Source: Dioszegia crocea
Taxonomy: Eukaryota > Basidiomycota > Tremellomycetes > Tremellales > Bulleribasidiaceae
DNA length: 64,000 nucleotides
Direction: 5' to 3'
NCBI GenBank assembly: GCA_001600615.1
Contig: BCKK01000004.1
Coordinates: forward strand, 1,537,316 to 1,601,315
Part shown: positions 31,846-42,829 of the stretch, in pieces
Layout: each line of letters starts with the position of its first letter
Numbering within the stretch: position 1 is the stretch's first letter
Notes under the pieces: model-generated
What the model was told of the DNA's origin: nothing
The model's input: the letters and a program-made list of their open reading frames with translations, nothing else
The model's database searches: none
Position numbers and translations under genes: made by a program

Positions 31846-34054
31846 ATGACCAGTTTGTATATATACCCCTAGACCGTGACTGATGGTTGTCATCCCCACC
31901 TATAGTCGGGTCGACATCATTGGTCAAGGTGTCGATCTCGCCATGTTGCCGATAGCTATAAATATCACGCAAGTTGGAATTGTATTCCATCTCCTGTGAT
32001 ACTTCAGCTGATGTGTACAGGGCACTAGATGATGCAGTCTCCCTAGTCCATATTCCCATCTCGACAGCAGGAGAAAGTGACACGCACTCGACAAGGATCT
32101 ACTGGACTGTCGAGCGGGCATGCGAAGAATCTCAGGAGTTCTTCAACGTCACTTCGAATCGAGTCGAGGTGAGCTAAGCTTTTCGTGTTCAACTGGAGGT
32201 TTGGATGCGGACGCGAGCTGACAAGTCCAGGTGGCGATCTTTGCAACCAAAGAATTGGTCGAGAGCGAGTGGGGACAAGTGGCAGAGAGCGACACAGGCG
32301 TGAGGTTGAGTGAAGGATGGAGGGTTTTTGAGATAAACTCGGGTGACGCGGAGGAGGACAGCTCGGAGAATTATGGTATGTGCATCTGCTCATCGTTGTC
32401 AAATTGGATACTAGCTCACGCCTTAGACTCGCCCCATCTGCGATACGTATCCGCACCACTTGCTAAAGCTGGCATTACGATCCTATACCAGTCGAGCTAT
32501 CATGCCGATTTCCTTTTGGTCAAAGAAGCAGACTTTGAGCGGGCGTCAGGAATCTTTGCTGGACATGGATGTAAGTTTTCTTGGTGACTCTTTTTGCGAC
32601 ATGCCAAAGCTGACAAGATTAGGGACAATCAACCCCACTTCCAACCCCTCCCCCCGGCTCTTCATCTCCCCAGCTTCATCAGGTCCCAACACACCCTCCA
32701 CCCCTCGAGCCCGATCGTCCTTCGGCGGCATACCAAGCTATCCCGCTTCAATATCCACGACACCCATACCTTCACCCCCTCCCTCTCGCCCCCCTGCCGA
32801 CATCTCTCCACCCCTCACTGCCATTCCCTCAGGCCACGCCATCACTTCTTTACCCTCCTCACTCGCTTTTGTAGGGTTCCACCACTCTTCCCCGAATTTC
32901 CAACTCCACACGGGTCTCGTACAGAAATACCTCACATGGCCCGGACGTTGTCGGACTCAGTTCGCATGTCCGCCTTTCCAAAGATCGGACGAAGGGTCAG
33001 AATCGGAAAGACCATTTATAAGCTATACGCGGACACAAGACGGTGCGAGTCTAGTGACTGAAGTCAAGATTATCCGCGGGATGTTCAAGGGGTTGGAAGA
33101 AGGGATGATGTGTGGGGATGAGATGGGCGAGGGGTGGGAGACTCAAGCAGAGTCAGATGTAGATGGGAACGGACAATCCGAGTCTGAGTCGGACAACGAA
33201 TCGGGCACGAGTCAGACGTCCGGGGTATCGGATTCAAGGTCAGGATCGGAAACCGAAACGGAGACGGATAGGTGTAGCGATACCGAGGTGGATGAGGATG
33301 AGGATGAGGATGAGGATGAGGACGGGGACACGCGCACACCTCGACCTCCCAGTACCCCCAATCCCCCCGACAGTATTGCCACAGCCACTGCTTCTCGCCC
33401 TGGCCTCACTGCAACACCCACCTCGTCAGGCGAGTACTTCACTTTCCCGGCTCGTCCGCGACTTGACGCCCTTCCTCTCCCTCTCCAGCCACCTCGTCGA
33501 TCAGGGTCGAGCCAACGACGGAATCGCGTTCGACACCGTAAGACGCAATCTGTGCCTACGACTCCGGGTGCCATGGGGCTACAACCGGGCCCTGAATTGG
33601 ACGATGAAGATACAATAAGGGACCAAGTCAAGATGCACAAGAGGCGATCGACAGTAGGGAGGGGTCTGTCAGGGTCCCGATCGAGAGAGCGGAGTAGTAC
33701 GGCTCAGGAGACCAGTAGTTCGAGTAAGGGCAGAGGCGGAGAAGAAGAAGGCGAGAAGAGGAAGAAGAAAGGTCGGAAGATCTGTATTCAGCTGGATATG
33801 AGTGGAGTCGGGAGTGGAGGGGATGAAAGTGGGGTATATCATCTTGGTGAGCTTTGTCCCTGTCGTTCAGATTGGTGAAGTGCGGATCTAGCTGATAGAT
33901 GCTAGACAAATCTGGCCTAGTCACTCGATTTTCAACCCTCTTGTCCCAAGCCAATATCCGGATGCTGTATTCGTCAACATTCCACACGGCCAACATCCTT
34001 GTCGAAGCGAAAGATGTCAGAAGCGCTAGGAAGCTATTGGCAGCTGCTAAGTGA
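31846..34054 (+). CDS. CASTOR/GATS-like double-ACT-domain protein (about 606 aa)
   Basis: Exons: 31846-31856 (start uncertain), 32021-32168, 32231-32375, 32427-32570, 32623-33846, 33906-34054. The first part, EFFNVTSNRVEVAIFATKEL ... DSPHLRYVSAPLAKAGITILYQSSYHADFLLVKEADFE, matches the ACT-domain core of CASTOR/GATS-type proteins (the 'L-PLA-AGI-I-YQSSY-SDFILVKE' pattern). After ~400 disordered residues with an Asp/Glu microsatellite, the last exon gives GLVTRFSTLLSQANIRMLYSSTFHTANILVEAKDV, a second ACT half. Mammalian CASTOR proteins bind arginine and control TORC1; a ligand-sensing role here is inferred. The 11-nt first exon is the best in-phase candidate, but other starts are possible. Confidence 0.65.
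33289..33323 (+). repeat. GATGAG hexanucleotide microsatellite in coding sequence
   Basis: About six GATGAG/GAGGAT units encode an Asp-Glu run in the linker of the double-ACT protein. Confidence 0.7.
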
Positions 34055-34539
34055 GGCTCGGCTGTGTCGAGTGTGAGAAATTGGATTGTGGAATGTGGGC
34101 TGTGTAACGACCTTGAACGACGGGACGAAGACTGTGAGACGATGTTCAAACGCTGTGAATTACGATAACGAGGGGGAACGCTGGACGTTGGTCGATGACC
34201 AGGTTATGGCGGTAGCCTGTTGGTGTTTTGGAACCAACATCATATTTGGTAGTATCCTGTCTAGCAGTTCTTGGTGCTCTGTAGGTCAAGATGCACCATG
34301 TTGAACAATGTAACACAGCGAAGACTCTCTCAACAAAGCAGAGTCTTCGCTGTCTTTCTGCACCCTCCAGGTCTACAAACGCTCACTAGGCCACATATTG
34401 CCTACACAAGCCAAAGAACCAAGATGCATCTATTACACAAATCGACATGACCCCAACACCCAATCCGCCCAACCCTCCCTCTTATCATCTCCCACCTTCC
34501 AAACCTGAATTCCCAAAACAACACGCCCAGCAACCATTT
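34055..34539. other. Convergent intergenic region with hairpin
   Basis: 485 bp between two genes whose 3' ends face each other. It contains the inverted repeat 34315-34353 and no gene. Confidence 0.5.
34315..34353. terminator. Perfect inverted repeat, 14-bp stem and 11-nt loop
   Basis: ACAGCGAAGACTCT (34315-34328) and its exact reverse complement (34340-34353) flank an 11-nt loop. It sits between convergent genes, so in either transcript it would form a 3' hairpin. Role in 3'-end formation or read-through control is inference. Confidence 0.45.
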
Positions 34540-37164
34540 CTACTGTTCCCAAGTCTCCATCCCAACATACTCCACACCCGCCTTATCCGTTACCTTACCC
34601 ATCACGAACGCACCCCCCTCCCCATTCTCCTTCAAACTCTTCAACGCCGCCTCAGCCTCATTCGCCCCAACAACAATAACCATGCCTACTCCACAATTGA
34701 ATGTCCTCGCCATCTCCCTCGCCGAGACATTCCCCGTCTTCATGATCCACCTCCACATCTGTGGCAGGTCCCACGTATTGAGATCCAGCTCCACACCCAA
34801 ACCTGATTTGGTTGTGAATATCCTTGGGATATTCTCCGTGAAGCCGCCTCCGGTAATATGCGACATGCCCTTGAACAATCCTGATTTTATACCGGGTAGG
34901 AGTTGTTTAATGTATAATCGAGTAGGGATGAGGAGGTTGTCACCCATGCTTTGCCCGTTGGCCCAGGGGCAGGGAGAGGACAGGTCCAGCCCGGACAAAG
35001 TGATGACTTTTCGAATGAGGGAGAAACCGTTCGAGTGAGGTCCGGAACTGGGCAACCCGATGAGGACGTCACCCGCCATCATATCTGGTCGAGGCAAGAT
35101 GAGGGATCGTTCGACCGCACCTACTGCGAAACCGGCCAAATCGTAATCGTCCCCGAGGTACATTCCTGGCATTTCTGCCGTTTCCCCTCCAATCAACGCA
35201 CAACCCGCCTCGAGACATCCCTCCGCAATACCAGTAATGACTGCCGCGGCGACATCGACGTCGAGTTTCGAGCACGCAAAGTAGTCGAGGAAGTATAAGG
35301 GTTCGGCACCTTGTACAATGAGGTCATTGACCGACATGGCAACAAGGTCAATACCGACCGTATCGTGTTTCCCATGTTGGAGCGCTACGCGCAATTTGGT
35401 TCCAACACCGTCTGTCCCCGAAACGAGGATAGGGTCGGCGTAACCTGCGGCTGATAGGTCAAAGGCACCGCCAAACCCGCCAATGACTGAATCGGCACCG
35501 GGTCGACGGGTAGCCTTGACGACGGGTTTAATCAGGTCAACGAGGGCGTTTCCAGCATCGACGGATACACCGGCTGCGGCGTAGGTGAGGGAGATAGGGG
35601 GTTGGGGGGTGGAGGATGATGGAGAAGCGACTTCGGCAGATAAGGCCCGGTAGGCTATATCGCGTCGGAAAGTCTTACCGGCGAAATCGACCTGGTCGAC
35701 ACCGGCATAAGCCTGGTCGACTGCCTGGCGGAGGGTAGGTGCGACGGCGCAGACGGCAAGCACTCGACCGCCGTCTGTAACGCCTTGAGAATCCTTGATG
35801 GCTGTTCCGGCGTGGAAGACTTCGACGCCTGGATGTTAGCTGTGGTGTAAGGGTGAGAGTGGAGAGAAGGGCTCACCCTGTGGTAGACTTGGGTTGATGG
35901 TCATTGCTACGCCCTTGGGGTATTTACCGGGATAGCCCTCTGAGGCAAGGACGACAGAGACGGCATATCCTTGTCGATAGCCTAGTTTGACCGAATCCAA
36001 TCGGCGCTCGACGCAGGCCTGACTGATCAGCTAAAATCATACTGGGGAGGAACATAACTTACAAGCATCACTTCGGCCAGATCCGTCTCGTCATCCAGTA
36101 GCAGCATCAACGCTTGGGTCTCGGGATCTCCAAAGCGGACATTGTACTCTAGGACTTTGGGCCCGTCGGCAGTGAGCATGAACCCTGTGAAGAGCATTCC
36201 GACGAATGGGTGGCCTGTAGTCTCAGCTTTGTCCAGGGCGACAGTGCAAAAGTAGCTCACCATCCTGCCTCATGCCCTTCAACGTAGGCTCCAAGGACTC
36301 CTTGACGCACCGCTCCATAATCTCAGGCGTGGCAATAGGCGCAGGGGCATACGCACCCATCCCACCCGTATTAGGTCCAACATCCCCATCTCCAATCCGC
36401 TTATGGTCCTGCGCAGCCGGCATGGGTACGATAGTGTACCCATCCGAGAATGCCAATACGGAGATTTCGGGACCTTCGAGGTATTCCTCAATGACGACTT
36501 CATCCCCCGCATCGCCAAACTCTCGGTCGACCATGACGGATTGTAAAGCCTTCAGGGCTTCTTCATTTGTCGTAGGGATCAAGACACCCTTACCCGCTGC
36601 AAGTCCCGAAGCCTTGATGACTACCCGACCTGAGGAGAAGGGGTTGGACTCGATGTATGCGGCCGCAGCGTCGTATTCGGATGCAGTAAATGATCGGAAT
36701 TGAGCGGTAGGGATAGAATGCCGCGCCATGAAGGCTTTGGAAAGTGTTTTGGAGCCTTCCAATAGGGCCGCAGCGGGTGATGGGCCGAAGACGGGAATAC
36801 CAGCTGAAGCATTAGCCTAAGTGGGGCCATCCAAAGCAGCGCCAAGCTCACCCTTTCGGAAAACCTCTTCGCAGCCTTCGACAAGGGGCAGCTCGGGCCC
36901 AGGAACGATAAGCGAGACCCCCTTGGCCTGCGCAAATTGCACCACCTCGCCAAAGCCCTTCGAGCCGCCATATTCTACTTGGACATTCTCCACTTTCCCA
37001 CCCATCAATGCCGTACCTCCATTTCCGGGAGCCACGAGCACTTTGGCGACTCGGGATGATTGAGCAAGTTTCCACGCGAGGGCATGTTCACGCCCTCCTG
37101 CGCCGAGGAGGAGGATGACGAGGTCGGAGGGGGCAGCTGGGAAGGTGGTTGTTGAGCTCGCCAT
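34540..37164 (-). CDS. ADE5,7: Bifunctional GAR synthetase / AIR synthetase (PurD-PurM fusion)
   Basis: Five exons on minus: 36852-37164, 36261-36803, 36063-36214, 35877-36018, 34540-35828; 812 aa. The N-terminal half is glycinamide ribonucleotide synthetase: [26 protein letters not shown], an ATP-grasp core with [27 protein letters not shown] and [17 protein letters not shown]. The C-terminal half is phosphoribosylformylglycinamidine cyclo-ligase: [46 protein letters not shown] and [14 protein letters not shown]. The enzyme performs steps 2 and 5 of purine synthesis in the cytosol. Length and order match yeast Ade5,7. The gene is divergent from phosphoglucomutase. Confidence 0.96.
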
Positions 37165-37416
37165 GCTGGATGGTTACCCTTGTGCTGTAGGTGTAGCTTG
37201 AGTCAAGGGGGGTGGACATGATTTGGGCAGGAAAATTAAGTGCCACATTAGGAGATGATTCGGATGTCCGTGTCCACGTGGCGTGCTAGTGCGGGAATTG
37301 CCGGCGGCCCAATGAAATGAAATGACGATGGGCTCAATTGGGGCCCAACTCATTCCGCCCTCTCCACCTTCAACTATACCTCCCTCTTCATACCTCTACC
37401 TAGAACATACACCACA
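37165..37416. promoter_or_regulatory. Divergent promoter of ADE5,7 and phosphoglucomutase
   Basis: 252 bp between the two start codons, with a CACGTG box at 37275-37280 (bHLH/Cbf1/Pho4-type site). Confidence 0.5.
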
Positions 37417-39551
37417 ATGTGAGCAGCCCCCCGATCAGTCCCGCCCGCCCGCCCTCCCGCTAATCCTTAGGTCCAAATACGAAGTCAAAACAGTCACCAC
37501 CAAGCCCCACGCGGGTCAAAAGCCCGGGACATCCGGTCTCCGAAAGAAGGTCAAGGTGTTCCAGCAAGAGCACTACACCGAGAACTTCATTCAGGCCATC
37601 CTGTCCGCCATGCCCGGTGGGACAGAGGGCAAGACCCTAGTCGTCGGTGGAGACGGTCGATACTTCTCCCCCGAGGCTGTTCAGATCATCCTCCGTCTGA
37701 GCGCGGGTAACGGCATCAAGAAGATCATCCTCGGCAAAGATTCCATCTTGTCCACTCCCGCGGTCTCAGCTTTGATCCGCCAGCAGAAGACGGATGGTGG
37801 TATCTTGTTGACGGCCAGTCATAATCCCGGTGGACCCGAGAATGACTTTGGGATCAAGTTCAACTGTGATAATGGCGGACCGGCCCCGGAGGAGGTTACC
37901 AATAGGATCTTTAAGATCTCAGAGGGTATCAAGGAGTACAAGCAGATGGAGCTGCCTGATGTGAGTTTGCTTCAGCGATTGCGAAAGGGAACGCAGTTGG
38001 CGTAGAATGACTTGCTGTAATTGGTCGTCTACCTGAATTCCAACCCCTTCATCTATGTCTTCCTCACCCAAAGTCAAATTCCACCTCTCACTTCTATCTA
38101 CCTCGGGTGACCCTATTTGACAACCCATCTCCCCCTCCACCCACACCTACACTCCTCCCTCTGACCATCCCCTTGTACTCTCTTGGCTCCTCCGTGATAC
38201 CCGCGCTAATACCCAGCTCGACATCTCCAAAGTCGGCGAATTCACCCACGGCCCCCTCTCCGTCTCCATTATCGACCCCGTCACCGAGTACATCAAGCTC
38301 CTAAAAGAGATCTTCGACTTTGACATGATCAAAGCTTGGCTACACGAGACCAGCCCCAAACCCACCGTCCTCTTTGACGCGCTCAACGGAGTCACCGGTC
38401 CTTACGGTCGTGCCATCTTCGTCGAAGAACTTGGTCTTGACGAGTCGTCAATCCAGAACTGCGTCCCCAAGCCCGATTTCGGCGGTTCCCACCCCGACCC
38501 AAACTTGACATACGCGCACGACCTCGTCGCGCGTGTCGACAAGGAACAAATCTCGTTTGGTGCCGCATCGGACGGTGATGGTGACCGAAACATGATTTAC
38601 GGGCACAACGCGTTTGTCAACCCTTCCGACTCGGTTGCCATCATTGCCGATTGGGCAGAGAGGGCGATTCCTTACTTTAAGAAGGGAGGAGTGAGCGGGT
38701 TGGCGAGGTCTATGCCTACTTCAGGCGCTATTGATCTCGTTGCTAAGGCGAAGGGATTGGAGGTGTTTGAGGTGCCTACCGGATGGAAGTTCTTTGGAAA
38801 CCTCATGGATGCTGGGCGATTGAGCATCTGCGGAGAGGAGAGTTTCGGGACTGGAAGTGATCACATTAGGGAGAAGGACGGTCTTTGGGCTGTTGTTGGT
38901 GAGTTGACGCGTCTCCGACTGTTGAATTCAGCTCACGCCACAGCCTGGCTCTCTATCCTCGCTGCTGTCAACAAGGAGAAGCAGGGTCAGGGAATCAACG
39001 ACGTGCTCCTGCAGCACTGGACCAAATACGGCCGAAACTTCTTCTCCAGGTAAGTCTACTCTGCACTCACATTGCTCAAAGACACCGCTGACTTGCAGGT
39101 ACGACTACGAGGAAGTCGAGTCTGCTGGAGCTGAGAAGCTCATGGAGAACCTCCGTCAAACTTTCGCTGCCAAAGACTTCGTCGGCAAGACCCTCACAGC
39201 CACCACCTCCTCTACATCCTTCACCGTCAAAGAGGCCGACGACTTCTCTTACACTGACCCCATCGACGGTTCAGTCTCCAAGAACCAGGGGCTGTACATC
39301 AAGTTTGAAGATGGTTCCCGTATCATCTTCCGACTTTCCGGCACGGGCTCGAGCGGCGCGACCGTCCGTCTGTATGTCGAGAAGTACAGTAAAGACCCCA
39401 GCGAGTACAGCGCGGATGCGCAAGATGGGCTCAGGCCGTTGATTGAGGTTGCGCTGGCTACGTCCAAGTTGGAGGAGTTCACTGGGAGGAGCAAGCCTGA
39501 TGTGATGACTGTGAGTACTGGTTATTGGGGACAGAGCTGATGATGTAGTAA
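37417..39551 (+). CDS. PGM1: Phosphoglucomutase (563 aa)
   Basis: Six coding exons: 37417-37418 (only AT of the start codon), 37471-37960, 38217-38898, 38944-39049, 39099-39510, 39549-39551 (only the stop codon TAA). The spliced product starts [27 protein letters not shown], which fits the fungal phosphoglucomutase N-terminus and so supports the split ATG; it ends RSKPDVMT, the usual family end. TASHNPGG carries the phosphoserine Ser117; DGDGDRN binds metal; [18 protein letters not shown] and [13 protein letters not shown] bind sugar phosphate. It interconverts glucose-1- and glucose-6-phosphate. The second intron (37961-38216, 256 nt) is long for this genome. A 196-bp copy of exon 3 lies at 43629-43824. 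Confidence 0.93.
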
Positions 39552-40682
39552 TTCGTCGTACCACAATAACGGTTAGAAATACAGGGAGGAAATAGGATTG
39601 GAGGGATGGGGGCTTGGAAGAGCAAAACTCAATGCATTGAACGGGTCGGTTTAGTGAATCATACGCGAGACTGTATAGTGCAGATCCCCGCTAGACCCTT
39701 GTCGATGCTGCTAAATCCATGAGCAAAGATCTGCGCCTTGTAAACCCGCTAAATTTCAGGGTCATCGACACGTTCCGTTCCTCGTTCCTTGCTTGACAAC
39801 CCGCAAAACCTTTTACCCCGTCCGTCTCGCCTCGTCTTCCCCTTTGTTGAGAGCCTTTTGTACCCCAACATCCATAGCTGATAGTCTCTGGAAGACTATC
39901 TGTATCATCAGTCACGAACCATCACGACCAACGAATACGCGCACAACCTACCTCTCACCCGAATTCCCCGAAAAGCTCTCGCTGGCCGAGATCAGAAGCA
40001 AGCGGGACGCGAAACTCTGTGTAGAACTCTATATCCCTCCCCTGTTCCCTGTCCTTTTCGATATTGCCTCACCCTCCGACCCATCCCATCAGCATCCTCC
40101 GCTCTGCATATCTCATCGGCATCGACTTTGTCGCGTCAAAGGCACAGACAGGAACGTCACGAAACAAACACACGCAGCACCCCTTCACGATACACCCGAT
40201 CTGTCCCTCATCACCTACAGACCCCTCCTTTCACCTTCTGTCCCTCTGATACCCCTTACCTATCCCTCCCCACCTCCGGCGCGTCGTCAGAGGCTGTCCC
40301 CCACCACACCTTCGACACACTCGCGTCCACAGCCCAAACACACCCCCTCGCAGGCCCCACTCGTGGAGCTTATCCCCATCCTTGTTCCTTTACGCGTCCG
40401 AGCGTTTGACCGCCTCGAAACATCCGAACAACCCTCTCTAGGCTGTTTGGCACCACTCAAGCTGTCCTTTGAAGGACCTACACATTCTAGCCTGGATCAG
40501 GTATCACCCCCCACGCCCTACTCTTTACGATCTCTCTTACCTGATCTCCTCGGTATCTTGACCTAACATCTACATCGGATACATCTTTCCACTCGTACGA
40601 CCGAATAGCGATCACTCAGTCGACTAGGGCCGGACCCTCTGTCGAATCTCCCATATTCATCCTCAGCATCTTCAGCCTCAGA
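39552..40682. other. Intergenic region upstream of OPY2-like gene
   Basis: 1.1 kb, strongly C-rich on plus from 39790 to 40680. A 257-codon frame (39793-40566) has no ATG start and a Pro/Ser/Leu composition expected from C-rich leader sequence; I treat it as promoter/5' UTR. Confidence 0.5.
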
Positions 40683-42726
40683 ATGGCAGATCACTCCTCA
40701 TCCCACCCCCACATCGGCCGAGGGTTCACTCTCCACCCGCGTCAGTGCGTGTCGTGCGAGGATGAATCCCCCTCGTGCAATTGTGCCGCAGACGAGAATT
40801 GTGTTCTCACTTCGAGGTGAGTCAGCCTATGCCTTGCACCGAAGAGGAGGTATCTGACAACGCAGGACCTGCTCTCAATGCCCCACTATCCAATGCAACA
40901 AGAAGCCGGGCGCAGGTGGCGGTGGTGTCAACCCGGGTGTCATTGCCGGACCTGTTGTGGCTATTCTGGTGATTGCCAGTCTGGTCCTCTTCTGGTATCT
41001 CAGGCGAAAGAAGGTGCGTGTTCAATAAATACATTCATCTACTGTGCTGACAATACAGAGACGCGATCTAGCCCGACTAGAAGAATTGGCAGCCCGAGCT
41101 CGTAAAGCCGAAATGGCAGGTTTCCACCTATCGCAGCCCGGCTCCCCTTCACCCGGCTCAGCACGCTCCCTCCCTTCTGCCCGATCTCAACCCCGCTCAT
41201 CCCGCCAATCCGGCCTAGGGCAACAAGAACCCCTCAGTGCCAACTCCAAGCGCCGATCTACACGCTCTCCTTTACCCCCCGCACAGATGAATGCCGAGTA
41301 CTACGACGAGCACGGTGGACATATCCGCGTGTACGGCGGGAACGGGCATATCAATGCCGATCCGAACCATCCTGACAATGGCGGATCGGACCCTTTTTCC
41401 GACACAGGAGATAACGGCAGCTTTTCAACCAGGGGAAGCGGAACGACTGGAGCATCAACAAACATCATCCCGATTCAGTATATCCCGCCTAGTGGGAGTG
41501 AGGGTGATTTGGAAGAGACTGCGAGGGGAGGACGGGCTAGGCCGAAGAGTCAAGCGGCACGGACGTTGAATGAGGCAAGGGAGAATCTGTTCAAAGGTGG
41601 TCCGCCCCAAAGACCAGCCAGGGCCCCGGGTCTGGATCTGCGTTTGAACGGGACTACATTGGCGGCGGCGGCGGTGGGAGTGGAGGATGAGTCAGAGGAC
41701 AGGTCACCAAGTGGTAGTTCAGGTGCTGGGCGGGTGAGAGATAGTTACCTATCTGGGACCTCTGGCGCTCCATCTTACTCCTCTGGCTATACGACCGACC
41801 TTCACACCGACGCCCCCAAAATCTTCACATCCAAACATGTCCAATTAGGCCGATTCCAACAGGCCGAAATGGTCTCGTTCGGTAATCAACAACAGCAATA
41901 TCCTACCAAACCCATCTCTCCTTCTGCCGACTCAACTTCCCCACCATCCAACAGTCGAACCCTCACGCCTACCGGACGACGATACGATGATCCGAACTCT
42001 GCCCTAGAAGAGATGCCCTCCCCGGACCCAAACCATCATCCGGCCCAAACTCCATCCCCTACCGACCTCCGATTCTCCATGGGCTCCCTAGCGTACCGCG
42101 ACAGTATCTCATCTATGGGCACTGAGCGATATCTTGCTCGTCCAGACTCATCATTCGGTCCTGCCGTCCGGCCCCCTCGCGCACCCTGGGCAACGGGCGA
42201 AAGGGCCAGTGTAATGTCAGGCATGTCTGAAGCAGACTCAGTCTTGGGTTCTTACCCCATGATACCACCCAACTCGTCCGAAAGAGGGATACACGGTTCA
42301 ACTATCGGTTTCCCCCAATCCAGCTCAACTTCTTCCCTCGATCATAATCACTTTCAACCCCGTCCAGACATTCACTACTCTCCCTCTACCCCGCAAACTA
42401 CCGTTCCTCCATCCATACCACCACCTTCATATCGCCCCACTCCTAATCCCCGACCCCAAACTTCCGGATCTATGGCAGATTCCATCCTTGGCGGTTTCCC
42501 CTTCGTACCCCCCAACAACGAGGATTTGGCAGAATTGCCATCAGCTCGGATACCAGATACGGCCGGTAAGACGGGAGTGCCCGTCAATCGGACAGCTAGG
42601 AATACAGCTATGAGTGGGGTCAGTGAAGGATTGGGCGGGTTTGAGTTTAGGTTCGAGGATGGGTCAGAAGATGTGCCGCCTGTGCCGTCTTACGATGGTC
42701 ATGGACAGAGACGCGGGTCGGGTTGA
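40683..42726 (+). CDS. OPY2: Opy2-like membrane anchor protein (649 aa)
   Basis: Three exons, 40683-40816, 40866-41013, 41059-42726. The N-terminal ectodomain has eight cysteines at 22, 25, 32, 34, 40, 47, 50 and 55 in QCVSCEDESPSCNCAADENC and RTCSQCPTIQC, the Opy2 domain pattern. A single helix (about residues 66-88, VIAGPVVAILVIASLVLFWYL) is followed by RRKKRRD and a ~550-residue disordered cytosolic tail rich in Ser/Pro/Asn. In yeast, Opy2 anchors Ste50 and the MAPKKK Ste11 at the plasma membrane for the HOG and filamentation pathways. No signal peptide precedes the Cys domain, as in known Opy2 proteins. Tail motifs binding Ste50 are not identifiable by eye. Confidence 0.85.
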
Positions 42727-42829
42727 CTTCATGAGTATGTACAATTGTACAATGTATAATGTGCCGAACTCCGAGCTGCTCAAATGTTCACCTTGACGAT
42801 CTACAGGCATCAGCTGCTATATCGGAAAG

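Noticed and set aside
39793..40566. 257-codon plus-strand frame rich in Pro/Ser/Leu
   Set aside because: No ATG start, no splice context; composition matches the C-rich leader/promoter of the OPY2-like gene.
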